The notes below the pieces were generated by a model that was not told the DNA's origin, ran no database searches, and worked only from the letters and a program-made list of their open reading frames with translations. From the NCBI GenBank assembly GCA_963932145.1, contig OZ010586.1, positions 70,403,468 through 70,467,467 on the forward strand: a stretch of 64,000 nucleotides of DNA, in the 5' to 3' direction. Each line of letters opens with the position of its first letter. Positions within the stretch are counted from its first letter, which is position 1. A program made the translations under genes and the position numbers. Of this stretch, positions 33,070-41,688 are shown piece after piece. The DNA comes from Acanthosepion lycidas (taxonomy: Eukaryota; Mollusca; Cephalopoda; Sepiida; Sepiidae).

Positions 33070-33895
33070 GATCGATATACCCAGATAATGACAGTATCTC
33101 ATATTCTCCATGCTAAATTGGCTGAATAACAGTGGATATGCAAAAAGAGGATCAGTATATTATTAGGTAGCTGTTTCTAATTTTTTTGAACCACCATAGA
33201 GAAACTTTTCTACCTGTCATCATTCTGACTAATGATAGACTCCAGGAGAGCCTTACTGGCCTCATGTTTTCAACTGACTTGAAGTGGAGTGACTACATTA
33301 AATCAAAAGTTGCATATACTGCAAAGAATGTTAGGTCACTGTGGAATTTCAGAAAATTTTTCTTGCCAGAGTCAATCTTGCACATTTACAAATCTGCCAT
33401 TTGACCATGCATTGAATACTGCTGCTATATCTGGTCTGGTGCTCCTTGATGTTCTTGACATAATCCAAAGAAGGATCTGCAATATATTTGATCCTGAATT
33501 GGCATCTTGACTTCAGTCACTTTCTCACTGATGTAGCATGGCTTCCCTCTGTCTTTTCTATAAATATTTTCATGGCAACTGGTCTAACTTGCTTTTTTTT
33601 CCCCTGCTGCCCTAACTACATGAATTTAAGCCTGCTACTAGATTGGCATCTAGGTCCCACTCTTTTACTGCTAAGTAGAACTCCTTTCTGTTTACTTGCT
33701 TCCCTGATAACTACAATCTTCAAAAATTTTAATATAATGTCAGTCACCATCTTCTGTCTTCTTGAATCCCATTCATCTTTTGTCCTTTCTTCAATCCTCC
33801 CTATACACAGTCTTTTCTCTCACTTTTACTCCTTGTAAGCCGCTGTATACTGGTGGAATTCTCACCTAGTCTGGGATGAAATGATTAAAAGAAAA
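33070..33895 (+). mobile_element. Jockey/CR1-like LINE, C-terminal fragment
   Basis: From 33185 frames give NHHRETFLPVIILTNDRLQE, LTGLMFSTDLKWSDYIKSK and AYTAKNVRSL, then FFLPESILHIYKSAI, IQRRICNIFDPELAS (33460-33510), LFHGNWSNLLFFPCCPNY-like sequence and SSILPIHSLFSHFYSL. The terminal GGGATGAAATGATTAAAAG lies at 33871-33889. It lies in direct tandem with the fragment at 32560-32990. Confidence 0.8.
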
Positions 33896-33899
33896 CAAA

Positions 33900-34580
33900 C
33901 TTCAGTTTATATTATTTAAAAATTGGGGTTTTTTTATCAGAAAAATTGAAAAAAATTCATTTTCTGTTTTATAAAGACTGAGGAAGATCATCCTAAACCA
34001 AGCAACATTTGATCCTTTTTTTTTGTTTTCAAATTTTAAAAAAAAATTGATACAATTTTATACTTGCATACAGATCACTGAAAATGGAAAGCTTTATTTG
34101 TAGTCACATTAACATGTACTTAAATACAGAGAAATGCAAAGTTATTTACTTTTTAAATATTAGAGGTGCAGAGAAAAAAACTAGCTGAGATTACTTTGTC
34201 AATTTCAAAACAAGTATGACTTAGCCACCTTTCAATAATAAGTAATCAACAGAATGAATTATCTAAGAAATAAAATTAATGAAAATATACAAAATATAGT
34301 TCCTGTAGATGAAGCCTGTAAATTTAATAAAAGAACCAATTAATTTAAGTCTAAGAAAAGACATTATACTAAGTATGTCAGCAAATATATCTTTTAATAC
34401 AAAATTATTATTTTTGATTTTATAATAAGGAATATAGATATTTAATATCTTTATAAGATCCAAATCAAAATCCAGGGTCTTTCTCTCACTTGGAGGAACA
34501 GCCGTGTGATTGGCAATGTCTTCAGGAATGTAGCCATACTCACTACATTTGGCCAATTGCCGGTTTGTGGGGCTATTTGA
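33900..34580. other. AT-rich spacer
   Basis: No family was identified. A minus-strand frame at 34263-34556 (97 codons) is Ile/Lys/Phe-rich, as expected of AT-rich noise, and has no motif. Confidence 0.4.
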
Positions 34581-34589
34581 CCCATAGTT

Positions 34590-34785
34590 GGAGTTTTGAA
34601 TTCAGAGTTGTCCTTCTCCTAGACCAATTATCCACCAAGTCTATAGGACCCAGTTTGCTGGAGGGAGAGAAGATGGATTCATACTTTTCCCTAGGGTATT
34701 TGTGCACAAGTGAATGTAAGTAACTCAATTGGAATTCAAACTTAGCCTTTCAGTTTCTCATTCCGAGCTGTTATCCATTACAGAA
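34590..34785 (-). mobile_element. tRNA-derived SINE
   Basis: Minus-strand SINE: TGTCCTTCTCCTAGACCAAT, then GAAGATGGATTCATACTTTT, CACAAGTGAATGTAAGTAAC, GAATTCAAACTTAGCC (B box side) and GCTGTTATCCATTACAG (tRNA 5' side). It is followed in direct tandem by another copy. Confidence 0.75.
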
Positions 34786-34799
34786 GAATTCTCACAGTA

Positions 34800-35005
34800 G
34801 GCTATCATTACTTTCTGCAGTAAACTAGCTGCCAACCAAGACTATAGGACTCAGTCTGTCATGCTATTTAACCCATAGCTGGGGAGAGAAAAGAAGGATT
34901 CATACCTTTCCCAAGAGTATTCAAACATAAGTGAATATAACAACCTCAACTGGAATTCAAAACTCAGCTGTTGGATTTCTCAATCCAAGCCACTATCCAC
35001 TTTAC
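34800..35005 (-). mobile_element. tRNA-derived SINE, tandem with the previous copy
   Basis: Minus-strand SINE: AGCTGCCAACCAAGACTATA, TATTTAACCCATAGCTGGGG, AAGGATTCATACCTTTCCCA, AACTGGAATTCAAAACTCAG and CCACTATCCACTTTACC. Both copies have the same order and direction. Confidence 0.75.
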
Positions 35006-35187
35006 CTCCATCAGATCAGATCAGAAATTATCCGTGTGCAAAAACAACAAATCACCAAATTGCACTTACAATGCATTAAATTAACAATTATTGCATTTTT
35101 ATGTTAAAAAACTATAACCAAAATAGTAGACCAAATTAAAATTGTCTCAATTTTTATCTCTAAAAATTTTAAATTTGGATTATATAT

Positions 35188-35323
35188 AAATATGTGTGTG
35201 TCTGTTGTTTGTTTACCCCAAATATGTGTGTGTTTGTTACCTCAAATGTGTGTGTTTGTTACCCCAAATGTGTGTGTGTGTTTGTTACCCCAAATACGTG
35301 TGTGTGTTTGTTACCCCAAATAC
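35188..35323. repeat. Minisatellite, units of about 24-30 bp
   Basis: Five units of TGTGTGTGTTTGTTACCCC then AAATA follow one another, varying mainly in the length of the TG core. The unit is not a multiple of three throughout, so the open frame across it is not evidence of coding. Confidence 0.85.
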
Positions 35324-35339
35324 TGAACATAAAACCTAT

Positions 35340-36020
35340 TGAACTCTTCACATTCTATGTGTGGCATCCCTTCAGTACATATGCAATCATGGGTCTCCAT
35401 AATTTTCTATCTCATATGGCTCTTAGCAGTTTTTCTCCCTTTGCTAAGGTCCCCACCCCAGTTCCAACATCCATTCACACAAGCTTTTCTGTTAAGTGCC
35501 TTCTCCTATCTCTCACATCATTATGCCCCATCAGGATTACATTTGCCAAGCCGTTCTTCCTCATTATATATCCAAGGAATCTCATCTGCCTTTTCCTAAT
35601 TCTGAGTAGAAGTTTTCTTTCTGTTACCATTTTATTTAAGACTACCTTCATGCTTACTCGATCCATCCATGGAATTCTCAGTATCCTTCTGTAGAACCAC
35701 ATTTCTGATGCCTTTAGTTTTTTTCCTTATCATTAGGAAAAATTGTCTAACATTCACTGCCATATAAGAGGATGGATACTACATAACACTCTAGCACTCT
35801 TTTCTTTTTTCCATTTCTCATCACCTTGCTTAACTTTTGGGATGCTTTTTTTGCTACTCCAATGTGTGTTTAGATCACAGTGTTTCATTTTCAATTCTCT
35901 GTTAAAATACTTCCCAGATATTTGAACTTCTGCACTCGTCTGATGCTTAATTCGAAACTTGCATCTTGGCCTTTTTCTCTTGATTTTCTCTTTACTTTGT
36001 TTAAAAGACATCTAACATTC
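35340..36020 (-). mobile_element. RTE-type LINE 3' fragment
   Basis: Minus-strand frames give, from the right, ASFELSIRRVQKFKYLGSIL-like sequence (about 35890-35950), FKQSKEKIKRK, then MWFYRRILRIPWMDRVSMKV (35640-35702). Next are RKLLLRIRKRQMRFLGYIMR and KNGLANVILMGHNDVRDRR (to about 35500), then the NGC-N/CVNGWWN block and the WRPMIAY end near 35390. The C-terminus meets the minisatellite at 35323. Confidence 0.8.
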
Positions 36021-36269
36021 AAAGTGCAACAAAATATGAAATTCATTTAAAAGCCTAATTTTGGTGCTATGACTTCCAATTCAGTTAAGTAGAAAGATAT
36101 ATGGCTTGTGACCTTATAGACTTTCATCATTATAGAATGGCAAGAGATGCATCTAAATAAAACTTTTAGATTTGCTTCTCACCAAATTATGCCAAACTGC
36201 TTAGCTTGCACTTTTGATTGCTTTCCAAGTTTTCTTCACTTGATATATTGCTGTCTTCATCATTTTATC

Positions 36270-36530
36270 ATATAATAGTAATATTAGCTGTTTCCTTATA
36301 AGGAAAACAACCAGTATCCATTGACCAAAAAGCTGGCACTACTTTCTCTTAAAAATGTTTCTCTTAAAACAATTTTTCAGGAAAATAGCTTTCTCAAGTC
36401 CAGTAGCTATTATCACTATTTCCAGCACTGATGGTGGTTTCCTTCCTAAACTTTTATTTAAAGTAGTGTGAAATGATTATCGCATTATTTTCTCTTCAAA
36501 TACATGTAGAATCCATTTTTGCTGTGTATG
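36270..36530 (-). mobile_element. LINE-C fragment
   Basis: Same sequence as 28018-28290 and 48110-48430: AGCTGTTTCCTTATAAG, CAATTTTTCAGGAAAATAG, TTTCCAGCACTGATGGTGG and AAAGTAGTGTG. It directly precedes a plus-strand RTE fragment, an arrangement also seen at 3960-4605. Confidence 0.55.
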
Positions 36531-36544
36531 TACAGTTGTTAGCA

Positions 36545-37155
36545 AGAGGAACAATCAAAAATGAAAACTCCAAAAATCAAACAACTACAGAAATTTAAAT
36601 ACATGGAAAGTGTTTTAAAAAAGGATGAAAAATCCAAAGATACATTTGAATAGCAATAGATGCCTTTCAAAAGCTATGTAAAGTATCAAGACACAGGAAA
36701 AATTTGTTAGAAACAAAGAAAAGCGTTTTCAACTGTCAATTCATTATTGATCTTCCTATATAGCACTGAATACTGGAAAAATCTCACAGATGAAGAAGAG
36801 ACTATAGGCAACAGTATCGTAGTTATACAGAAGGATGCTGAGAATACCATGGACTTAATATGTGAATAATGAGGAAGCTTTAGGAAAATGGAAACAAAAA
36901 GGACTTTTATATTTAGAACAAAAAGAGAGATCGTTAAAATTTCTAGAACACATAATCAAGGAGTTGGGATTGCTGAATTTGACCCTCACAGGATATACAG
37001 AAGGCAAGATAGGCAGGAAGAAAGCAAATAATCTACTTAAAGAGTTTGTGTAAATGGATGGCAGAACAGGGACTGGGAGGAAAGATGAAAAGACAAAACT
37101 TACTAAGAAATAACAAGGTTAAGAAGTTGTGGAGAGCCATGATTGCTCACATGAA
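36545..37155 (+). mobile_element. RTE-type LINE 3' fragment
   Basis: Frames give IKQLQKFKYMESVLKKDEKS-like sequence (36575-36625), AFQKLCKVSRHRKNLLETKK (36660-36720), YRRMLRIPWT-YVNNEEALGK (36830-36890) and RSLKFLEHIIKELGLLNLTL (36925-36985). The end KLWRAMIAH lies at 37120-37150. Confidence 0.8.
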
Positions 37156-37424
37156 TTTGTACTGAAAATGATTTGTTAAACTGTCACACAGGAAAATATT
37201 AAAGGAGATGAATTTGAATGGAGATAATTGGTAAAATAATATAATTAAAGGTTTGAAATTCTTCACTGGATTCCTGGTTCTGAATCAAGTCACAATATAA
37301 CTAACTGATTTGTTTTTTATGGCTTATCAGCCATGTGAGTTATTTAAAGTTAAAACATGTTTTGGATTGTAACAATATTTCTTATGTTTTTGAAAATGAA
37401 TATTGCATCAACAATTTCTTTTTT

Positions 37425-37535
37425 TTTGAGATAAGGGTATTTGCATATAAGTGAATGCAACAAATTGAACTGGAATTCAAACTTGGTTCTCTGATCTGTC
37501 ATCCCGAGCAGCTATCCATTACGCCATCCACAGTC
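37425..37535 (-). mobile_element. tRNA-SINE fragment (head)
   Basis: Minus strand: GGGTATTTGCATATAAGTGA, ACTGGAATTCAAACTTGG (B box) and AGCTATCCATTACGCCATCC (tRNA 5' end). Confidence 0.7.
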
Positions 37536-37644
37536 ATGATTTAAAGATTGTAAGCTAATGCACATAATTTCACATTGTCTTGGGCAAATAAACCTGGTGG
37601 AGCCCATCCCTCTCCAAGTCAAACCACAGCCAATGTTCTCCAAC

Positions 37645-37651
<7 letters not shown>

Positions 37652-37703
<52 letters not shown>

Positions 37704-37725
37704 CTAGATAGATAGATAGATAGAC
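37652..37725. repeat. (TA)n(GATA)n microsatellite
   Basis: A TA run to about 37702 passes into GATA/GACA tetranucleotides immediately before the SINE at 37734. Confidence 0.95.
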
Positions 37726-37733
37726 AGACAGAA

Positions 37734-38300
37734 GGCACAGTGGACTAGGGGATAGCAGCTCAGATTGAGGAATCAGAGAGCTGAGATTCCAGTTGGATCT
37801 ATTACATTCACTTATGTGATAATACCCTTGGAAAAGGTATTAATCCTGTGCTTCCCCCTCCAGCTATGACTAAATAGCAGGACAGACTGAATTCTATAGC
37901 CTCGGATGGCAACTGGTCTAGGAGAAGGACAACACTGGATTCAAAACCTCTGGTGGGTCATTTGGAGACATTGTGGTACATAGCTGTTAGAGTGGAACAT
38001 GCCTATTCTATAGTTAATAGACCCTCCCACCTATAATAAGTAGGAGTAGTAAGAGTAATGAGGGAGTCGGTCAGTCAGTCGATGTCGGACGACTGTTAGC
38101 CGAATACTAAAGTATCAGCGACGACAACTAGATTTCTCTGCATCATTACCTATTATATCAAGTTCTTAACGTTTCGAACCTATTTTAGGACCGACTTAGT
38201 ACAAATACAAGCCTCCACTGTGAAACCACTCCCTAACAATAGTGTACCAGGTCTCTATATTTGGCCCTTCAAGAAGCGTGATTGGTTCTGCATAAAGCCT
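37734..38300 (+). mobile_element. tRNA-derived SINE split by a solo LTR
   Basis: The head GGCACAGTGGACTAGGGGAT is followed by GCTCAGATTGAGGAATCAGA, a worn B box (GAGATTCCAGTTGG), GGTATTAATCCTG, AGCAGGACAGACTGAATTCT and GGCAACTGGTCTAGGAGAAG. At 37984 the sequence is cut by the LTR and resumes at 38239, continuing to GGCCCTTCAAGAAGCGTGAT. This is the longest SINE copy in the window and shows the full order of the family. Confidence 0.72.
37985..38238 (+). mobile_element. Solo LTR (LTR-retrotransposon fossil)
   Basis: A 254-bp unit beginning TGTTAGAGTGG and ending CCACTCCCTAACA, so the ends are short inverted repeats. It is flanked by ATAGC (37980-37984) and ATAGT (38239-38243), a 5-bp duplication with one difference. 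A TATAATAAG box near 38032 precedes a CAGTCAGTCGATGTCGG initiator-like stretch, suggesting plus orientation. No internal region adjoins it. It is younger than the SINE it interrupts. Confidence 0.68.
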
Positions 38301-38410
38301 TCATCACTATAATCAAATCATATGCACTGATCGATTCCTAGGAATGAAGCTGCTTGATCCTTATACATCGAATATGAAGGAGAGTCCACCATATATATGT
38401 ATGTACGCTA

Positions 38411-38727
38411 CAGTTCAAAAGTTTGAAGCAACCCCCAAAATTAGCACAGGATGAACTTGATAGAAGAGTGGGAAAAAAAAAAAAAAAATGAAAAGGAGAT
38501 CTTAGAATCATTGAAAAAAAAAAAAATGGAATCAATTATCAAACTTATACTTTGAGAAATTTTGCAATGAATGCCAAAAATTTTGGTATAAAAATTTCTA
38601 ATAAAAAAAAATCATATCTCACTATTTTAACCATGTATAATAATTTTCACTTATGTAAAGTACAAAACAACTACTTTTTTTGACCATGTTAAAAAATTAT
38701 TAGTGGTGGCTTCAAAAATTTGAACTG
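38411..38727 (+). mobile_element. Tc1-like deletion derivative, copy 1
   Basis: The ends are CAGTTCAAAAGTTTGAAGC and its near complement GGCTTCAAAAATTTGAACTG, flanked by TA on both sides. Inside, frames recall the Tc1 transposase C-terminus: DELDRRVG near 38453-38475 and KKWNQLSNL near 38525-38545, then CNECQK. At 317 bp it retains only the last part of a transposase and cannot move itself. A homologous copy lies at 61526-61897 in the opposite direction. Confidence 0.82.
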
Positions 38728-38732
38728 TAGTG

Positions 38733-38742
<10 letters not shown>

Positions 38743-38777
<35 letters not shown>
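38743..38777. repeat. (TA)n microsatellite
   Basis: A TA run 15 bases from the right end of the Tc1-like element. Confidence 0.93.
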
Positions 38778-38779
<2 letters not shown>

Positions 38780-38780
<1 letters not shown>

Positions 38781-39310
38781 TGTGTGTTTAGATGTGTGTC
38801 TATAAGTGATTTCAGTATTCCATGAACTGCCAGGTTATCCTATTCTATATAAATTTAAATAAGTTACATGACACATAGAAACCATGAAACATCTATTACA
38901 GCAAAAAATAATGTAAAAATATTTTGAGGTACACTGCTAACATCCATAGATTGAATCCAAAAAGGTTTTTAAAATCAGCAATCATGTTTCAGTATAGAAA
39001 GCAGAGTACATTAAATTATTCCTGTTTCCTCATTTTTTGAAATTTATCCTTTAACCAAAACATTAAAAGATATAAAATATAAACATTATTTCAAACAAAA
39101 AGGCAATTTTTTCTTCAGTTAAAACAGAGAAATCAGATTTTAATTTTATGCATTATTTACACCATTTAGTGTTTTGTAAGGAAACCAGTTACATTATTGA
39201 AAATATGTTTTTTATTAATATTTATTGCCATTTTTCTAATATACTTTCAGGAGAATAAACTGCAAGCAATCAAAGAAAAAAATTGTTCTTGATTCTGCTT
39301 GCATAAACAC
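38780..39310. other. AT-rich spacer, nothing recognised
   Basis: No frame or family was supported. Confidence 0.4.
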
Positions 39311-39323
39311 AATTTCAGCCTTG

Positions 39324-39674
39324 TTTGTTTGTTTAGCAACATATCAACTCCTTATGGATTATTTAATGCCAAAATTTAATTTTCTTGGAAGCATTAGTCA
39401 TTTTTTTACAAAAATGTATTGCTGGTAATATTTCTTTTTCAAAAATGTATTGCTAGTATTTTTAATATAAAAACCCATTTTTATACTTTTATAGTATTTT
39501 GATTCCTGTTTGGGGACTAACTATTTGCCCATAGCTGGGACCCTAACTGGTGCTACCACTTCAGATCAGATTGGCCATAGAAACAACAGCAACTAAGAGG
39601 TGGTTCCATACTCTTCAAAACCTTCTGATCAGAGGCCTTGCTGCCAGATGTAGTTTATTGTCATTAACAGGACA
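39324..39674 (-). mobile_element. Family M retroposon, copy 4, with 13-bp TSD
   Basis: A 351-bp copy flanked by AATTTCAGCCTTG at 39311-39323 and 39675-39687. It contains TTTAATGCCAAAATTTAATT, two to three minisatellite units, the body GGTGCTACCACTTCAGATCA, GAGGTGGTTCCATACTC and CCAGATGTAGTTTATTGTCA. The GTTTGTTTGTTT end is the putative tail. It is the most compact copy with both ends clear. Confidence 0.85.
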
Positions 39675-39689
39675 AATTTCAGCCTTGAA

Positions 39690-40445
39690 ATCTATCATTA
39701 CAAATTGTTTTATATCCAGTTTATATAAGGTCTATATAATACAATCTTTATTTCTTTCCTCCCATAAGTGTCTACAACATTATATAAATGTGGAACCAAA
39801 TCCCTTTTTTATACTAATTTTCACCCAAAACAAGGTCCAAGAGCCTCTCAATGTAGAGGGTTGCTGTGTGGTGTTGCATGAATGTACAAAAGAGCTAGAA
39901 GTGAAGTTCATGGAGCCACGCAGGAATGGTTAACCCTAAACTTGAAGAGGTCAAGATTGTAGTGATTAAGAAAACATCTTGCCAAGAGTCTGTTCTACAA
40001 AGCAGCAGTTCTTGGTAAGCTGTCTGCGTGAAATTTACTTCTTACTATATAGGAATATGAAGGGAATGGGGATGATTCACCCTGGTGTATGTAGCATGGC
40101 AGGTCCCAGTTGTAAAGGTCAAGATCTGGTTGGACTACGAAATGTATATCATCTGAATACATACAATAGAAATAGCAATAAGGCAACAGCAGGCTCACAA
40201 CATTTCATCTATGGGAAAAGAAGTTTTAGGGTGAAAAATAACTCCTCCAGCCCAGATATGACAATAATGGTCTATTTTTGTCTCTTGTAAAAATAGAGTA
40301 TACTAGAGGGAGTCAGATACTTACTGGAACATTATAATGAACAAATTCTATGTGAAATATGAAATAATATATGTATGAAAAATATATATCTCTACTCTTA
40401 GATATAAACAAAAGCATAACATAACATTAGACTTATCACAGTTCA
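39690..40445. other. Unassigned sequence
   Basis: The 127-codon frame from 39550 begins inside family M and runs on with no recognised domain. The 103-codon frame at 39979-40290 is also without motifs. The part 39840-40270 is less AT-rich than average and could be an unidentified element. Confidence 0.4.
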
Positions 40446-40449
40446 AGGT

Positions 40450-40900
40450 ACTTTCAAATTTCATTAGTATGCAAATATTCAATAATGTCAAACTGGCAGA
40501 TGATCTCAAAAATTACCTACAATATGTTGTTAACTGGAGGAAGACATGGCTTGTTCATTTTAACACTTCCAAAACAAAACTGCTCACTTTTAAAAGTCTT
40601 AGAGAACTTTTTTGTATGCCATGAGCATGGCTGATGCTAAACTCCAGAAGAGGGACTCATTGCACCTTCTCAGGCTAACAGTTTCCACTGAAATGAAGTG
40701 GAAATATTATACTGAATCAATCGCTAGCTCTACTGCTAGGAAAGTTGGTTCACTCTGTCATGCTAGACAATTTTTCTTGTCAGAATCTATTTCATACATT
40801 TATCTATATTATGTATATTTATTCTACAATTTATCTATGCATTGTATATTACAGCTACATCTGGTCTAGTGCTTCTGCTATGTATTTAAAGATTCTTGAG
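40450..40900 (+). mobile_element. Jockey/CR1-like LINE fragment
   Basis: Frames give KLADDLKNYLQYVVNWRKTW (about 40490-40550), LVHFNTSKTKLLTFKSL, the SMADAKLQKRDSLHLLRLTV stretch (40625-40685), STEMKWKYYTESIASSTARK, VGSLCHARQFFLSESISYIY and IWSSASAMYLKILE (about 40858-40900). At that point the LINE is joined directly to an RTE piece. Confidence 0.8.
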
Positions 40901-41430
40901 ATCTGAAATCTGAAGATGCATTGGGATGGTGAAAGATGCCTTCCAAAAGCAAAGTATTAAGAAACAGAAAAATTTCATTAGAAACAAAGAAAAGGATACT
41001 GGACTGTTATGTAATACCAGGTCAGTGAATGCTGGATAATCTCATCAAAGATGAAGACTTAAAGTGAAAGAAATGTGTTTCTACAAATGGATGTTGAGAA
41101 TATCATGGATGAAACATATGAACAACAACAAAGTTTTAGAGAAAACGGAAACAAAAAGGAAACTTAGCATCAGAAAGAAAGAGTTGACATTTCTAGGATA
41201 CATGATAAGGAAAGATGGGTTGGAAAATTTGATACAAGATATATTGAAGGTAAGTGAGTGAGAGAGAGAAAAACAATACATAATTTACCTAGCAAACTTG
41301 TGTAAATGAATGGTGGAGAAATTTTTAAGAGAGATAGCAAAAAGAAAAAAAATTAAGAACTACAAAGGAAAGGAAATTGTGAAGAGCAATAATCATCAAA
41401 AATCCCTCAGGGACATGGCACATAGAAGAC
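40900..41430 (+). mobile_element. RTE-type LINE 3' fragment joined to Jockey-like LINE
   Basis: From 40908: the ESEDALGW-KMPSKSKVLRN region, then ISLETKKRILDCYV (40975-41010), MCFYKWMLRISWMKHMNNNK (41073-41130), KLSIRKKELTFLGYMIRKDG (41160-41215), LENLI, and KLxRAIIIKNP near 41370-41400, with a CACATAGAAGACGATGAAA tail. The 65-codon frame 41064-41261 is part of it. Confidence 0.8.
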
Positions 41431-41688
41431 GATGAAATCATTTGCTAATTGGTTTATCAACTATTTTCTGGAATTTGTGAGTCTTCCAGGTTAGTTCAGT
41501 ATACATATAAACTTTTAAATAAACTGCCATATTTACCATTAAATTAATGAAATCAATGCCTGAAAGAATTAAGGCTATCATAAAAGCTTGAAGATGGATA
41601 ACTAAATATTATTCATAATATTTTCTTCTGCATGGCTTGGAAAAAATTATACAATTAATTTAAATAATTTAATCTAGTTTGTTTAAGG

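Noticed and set aside
34263-34556. 97-codon minus-strand frame
   Set aside because: Ile/Lys/Phe-rich composition from AT-rich DNA, no motif and no repeat relation.
35194-35694. 166-codon frame beginning with Cys-Val repeats
   Set aside because: The start is the TG-rich minisatellite, and the rest is the reverse strand of an RTE fragment.
39550-40290. Two frames of 127 and 103 codons suggesting a two-gene unit
   Set aside because: The first begins inside family M and neither has a recognisable domain or codon bias.
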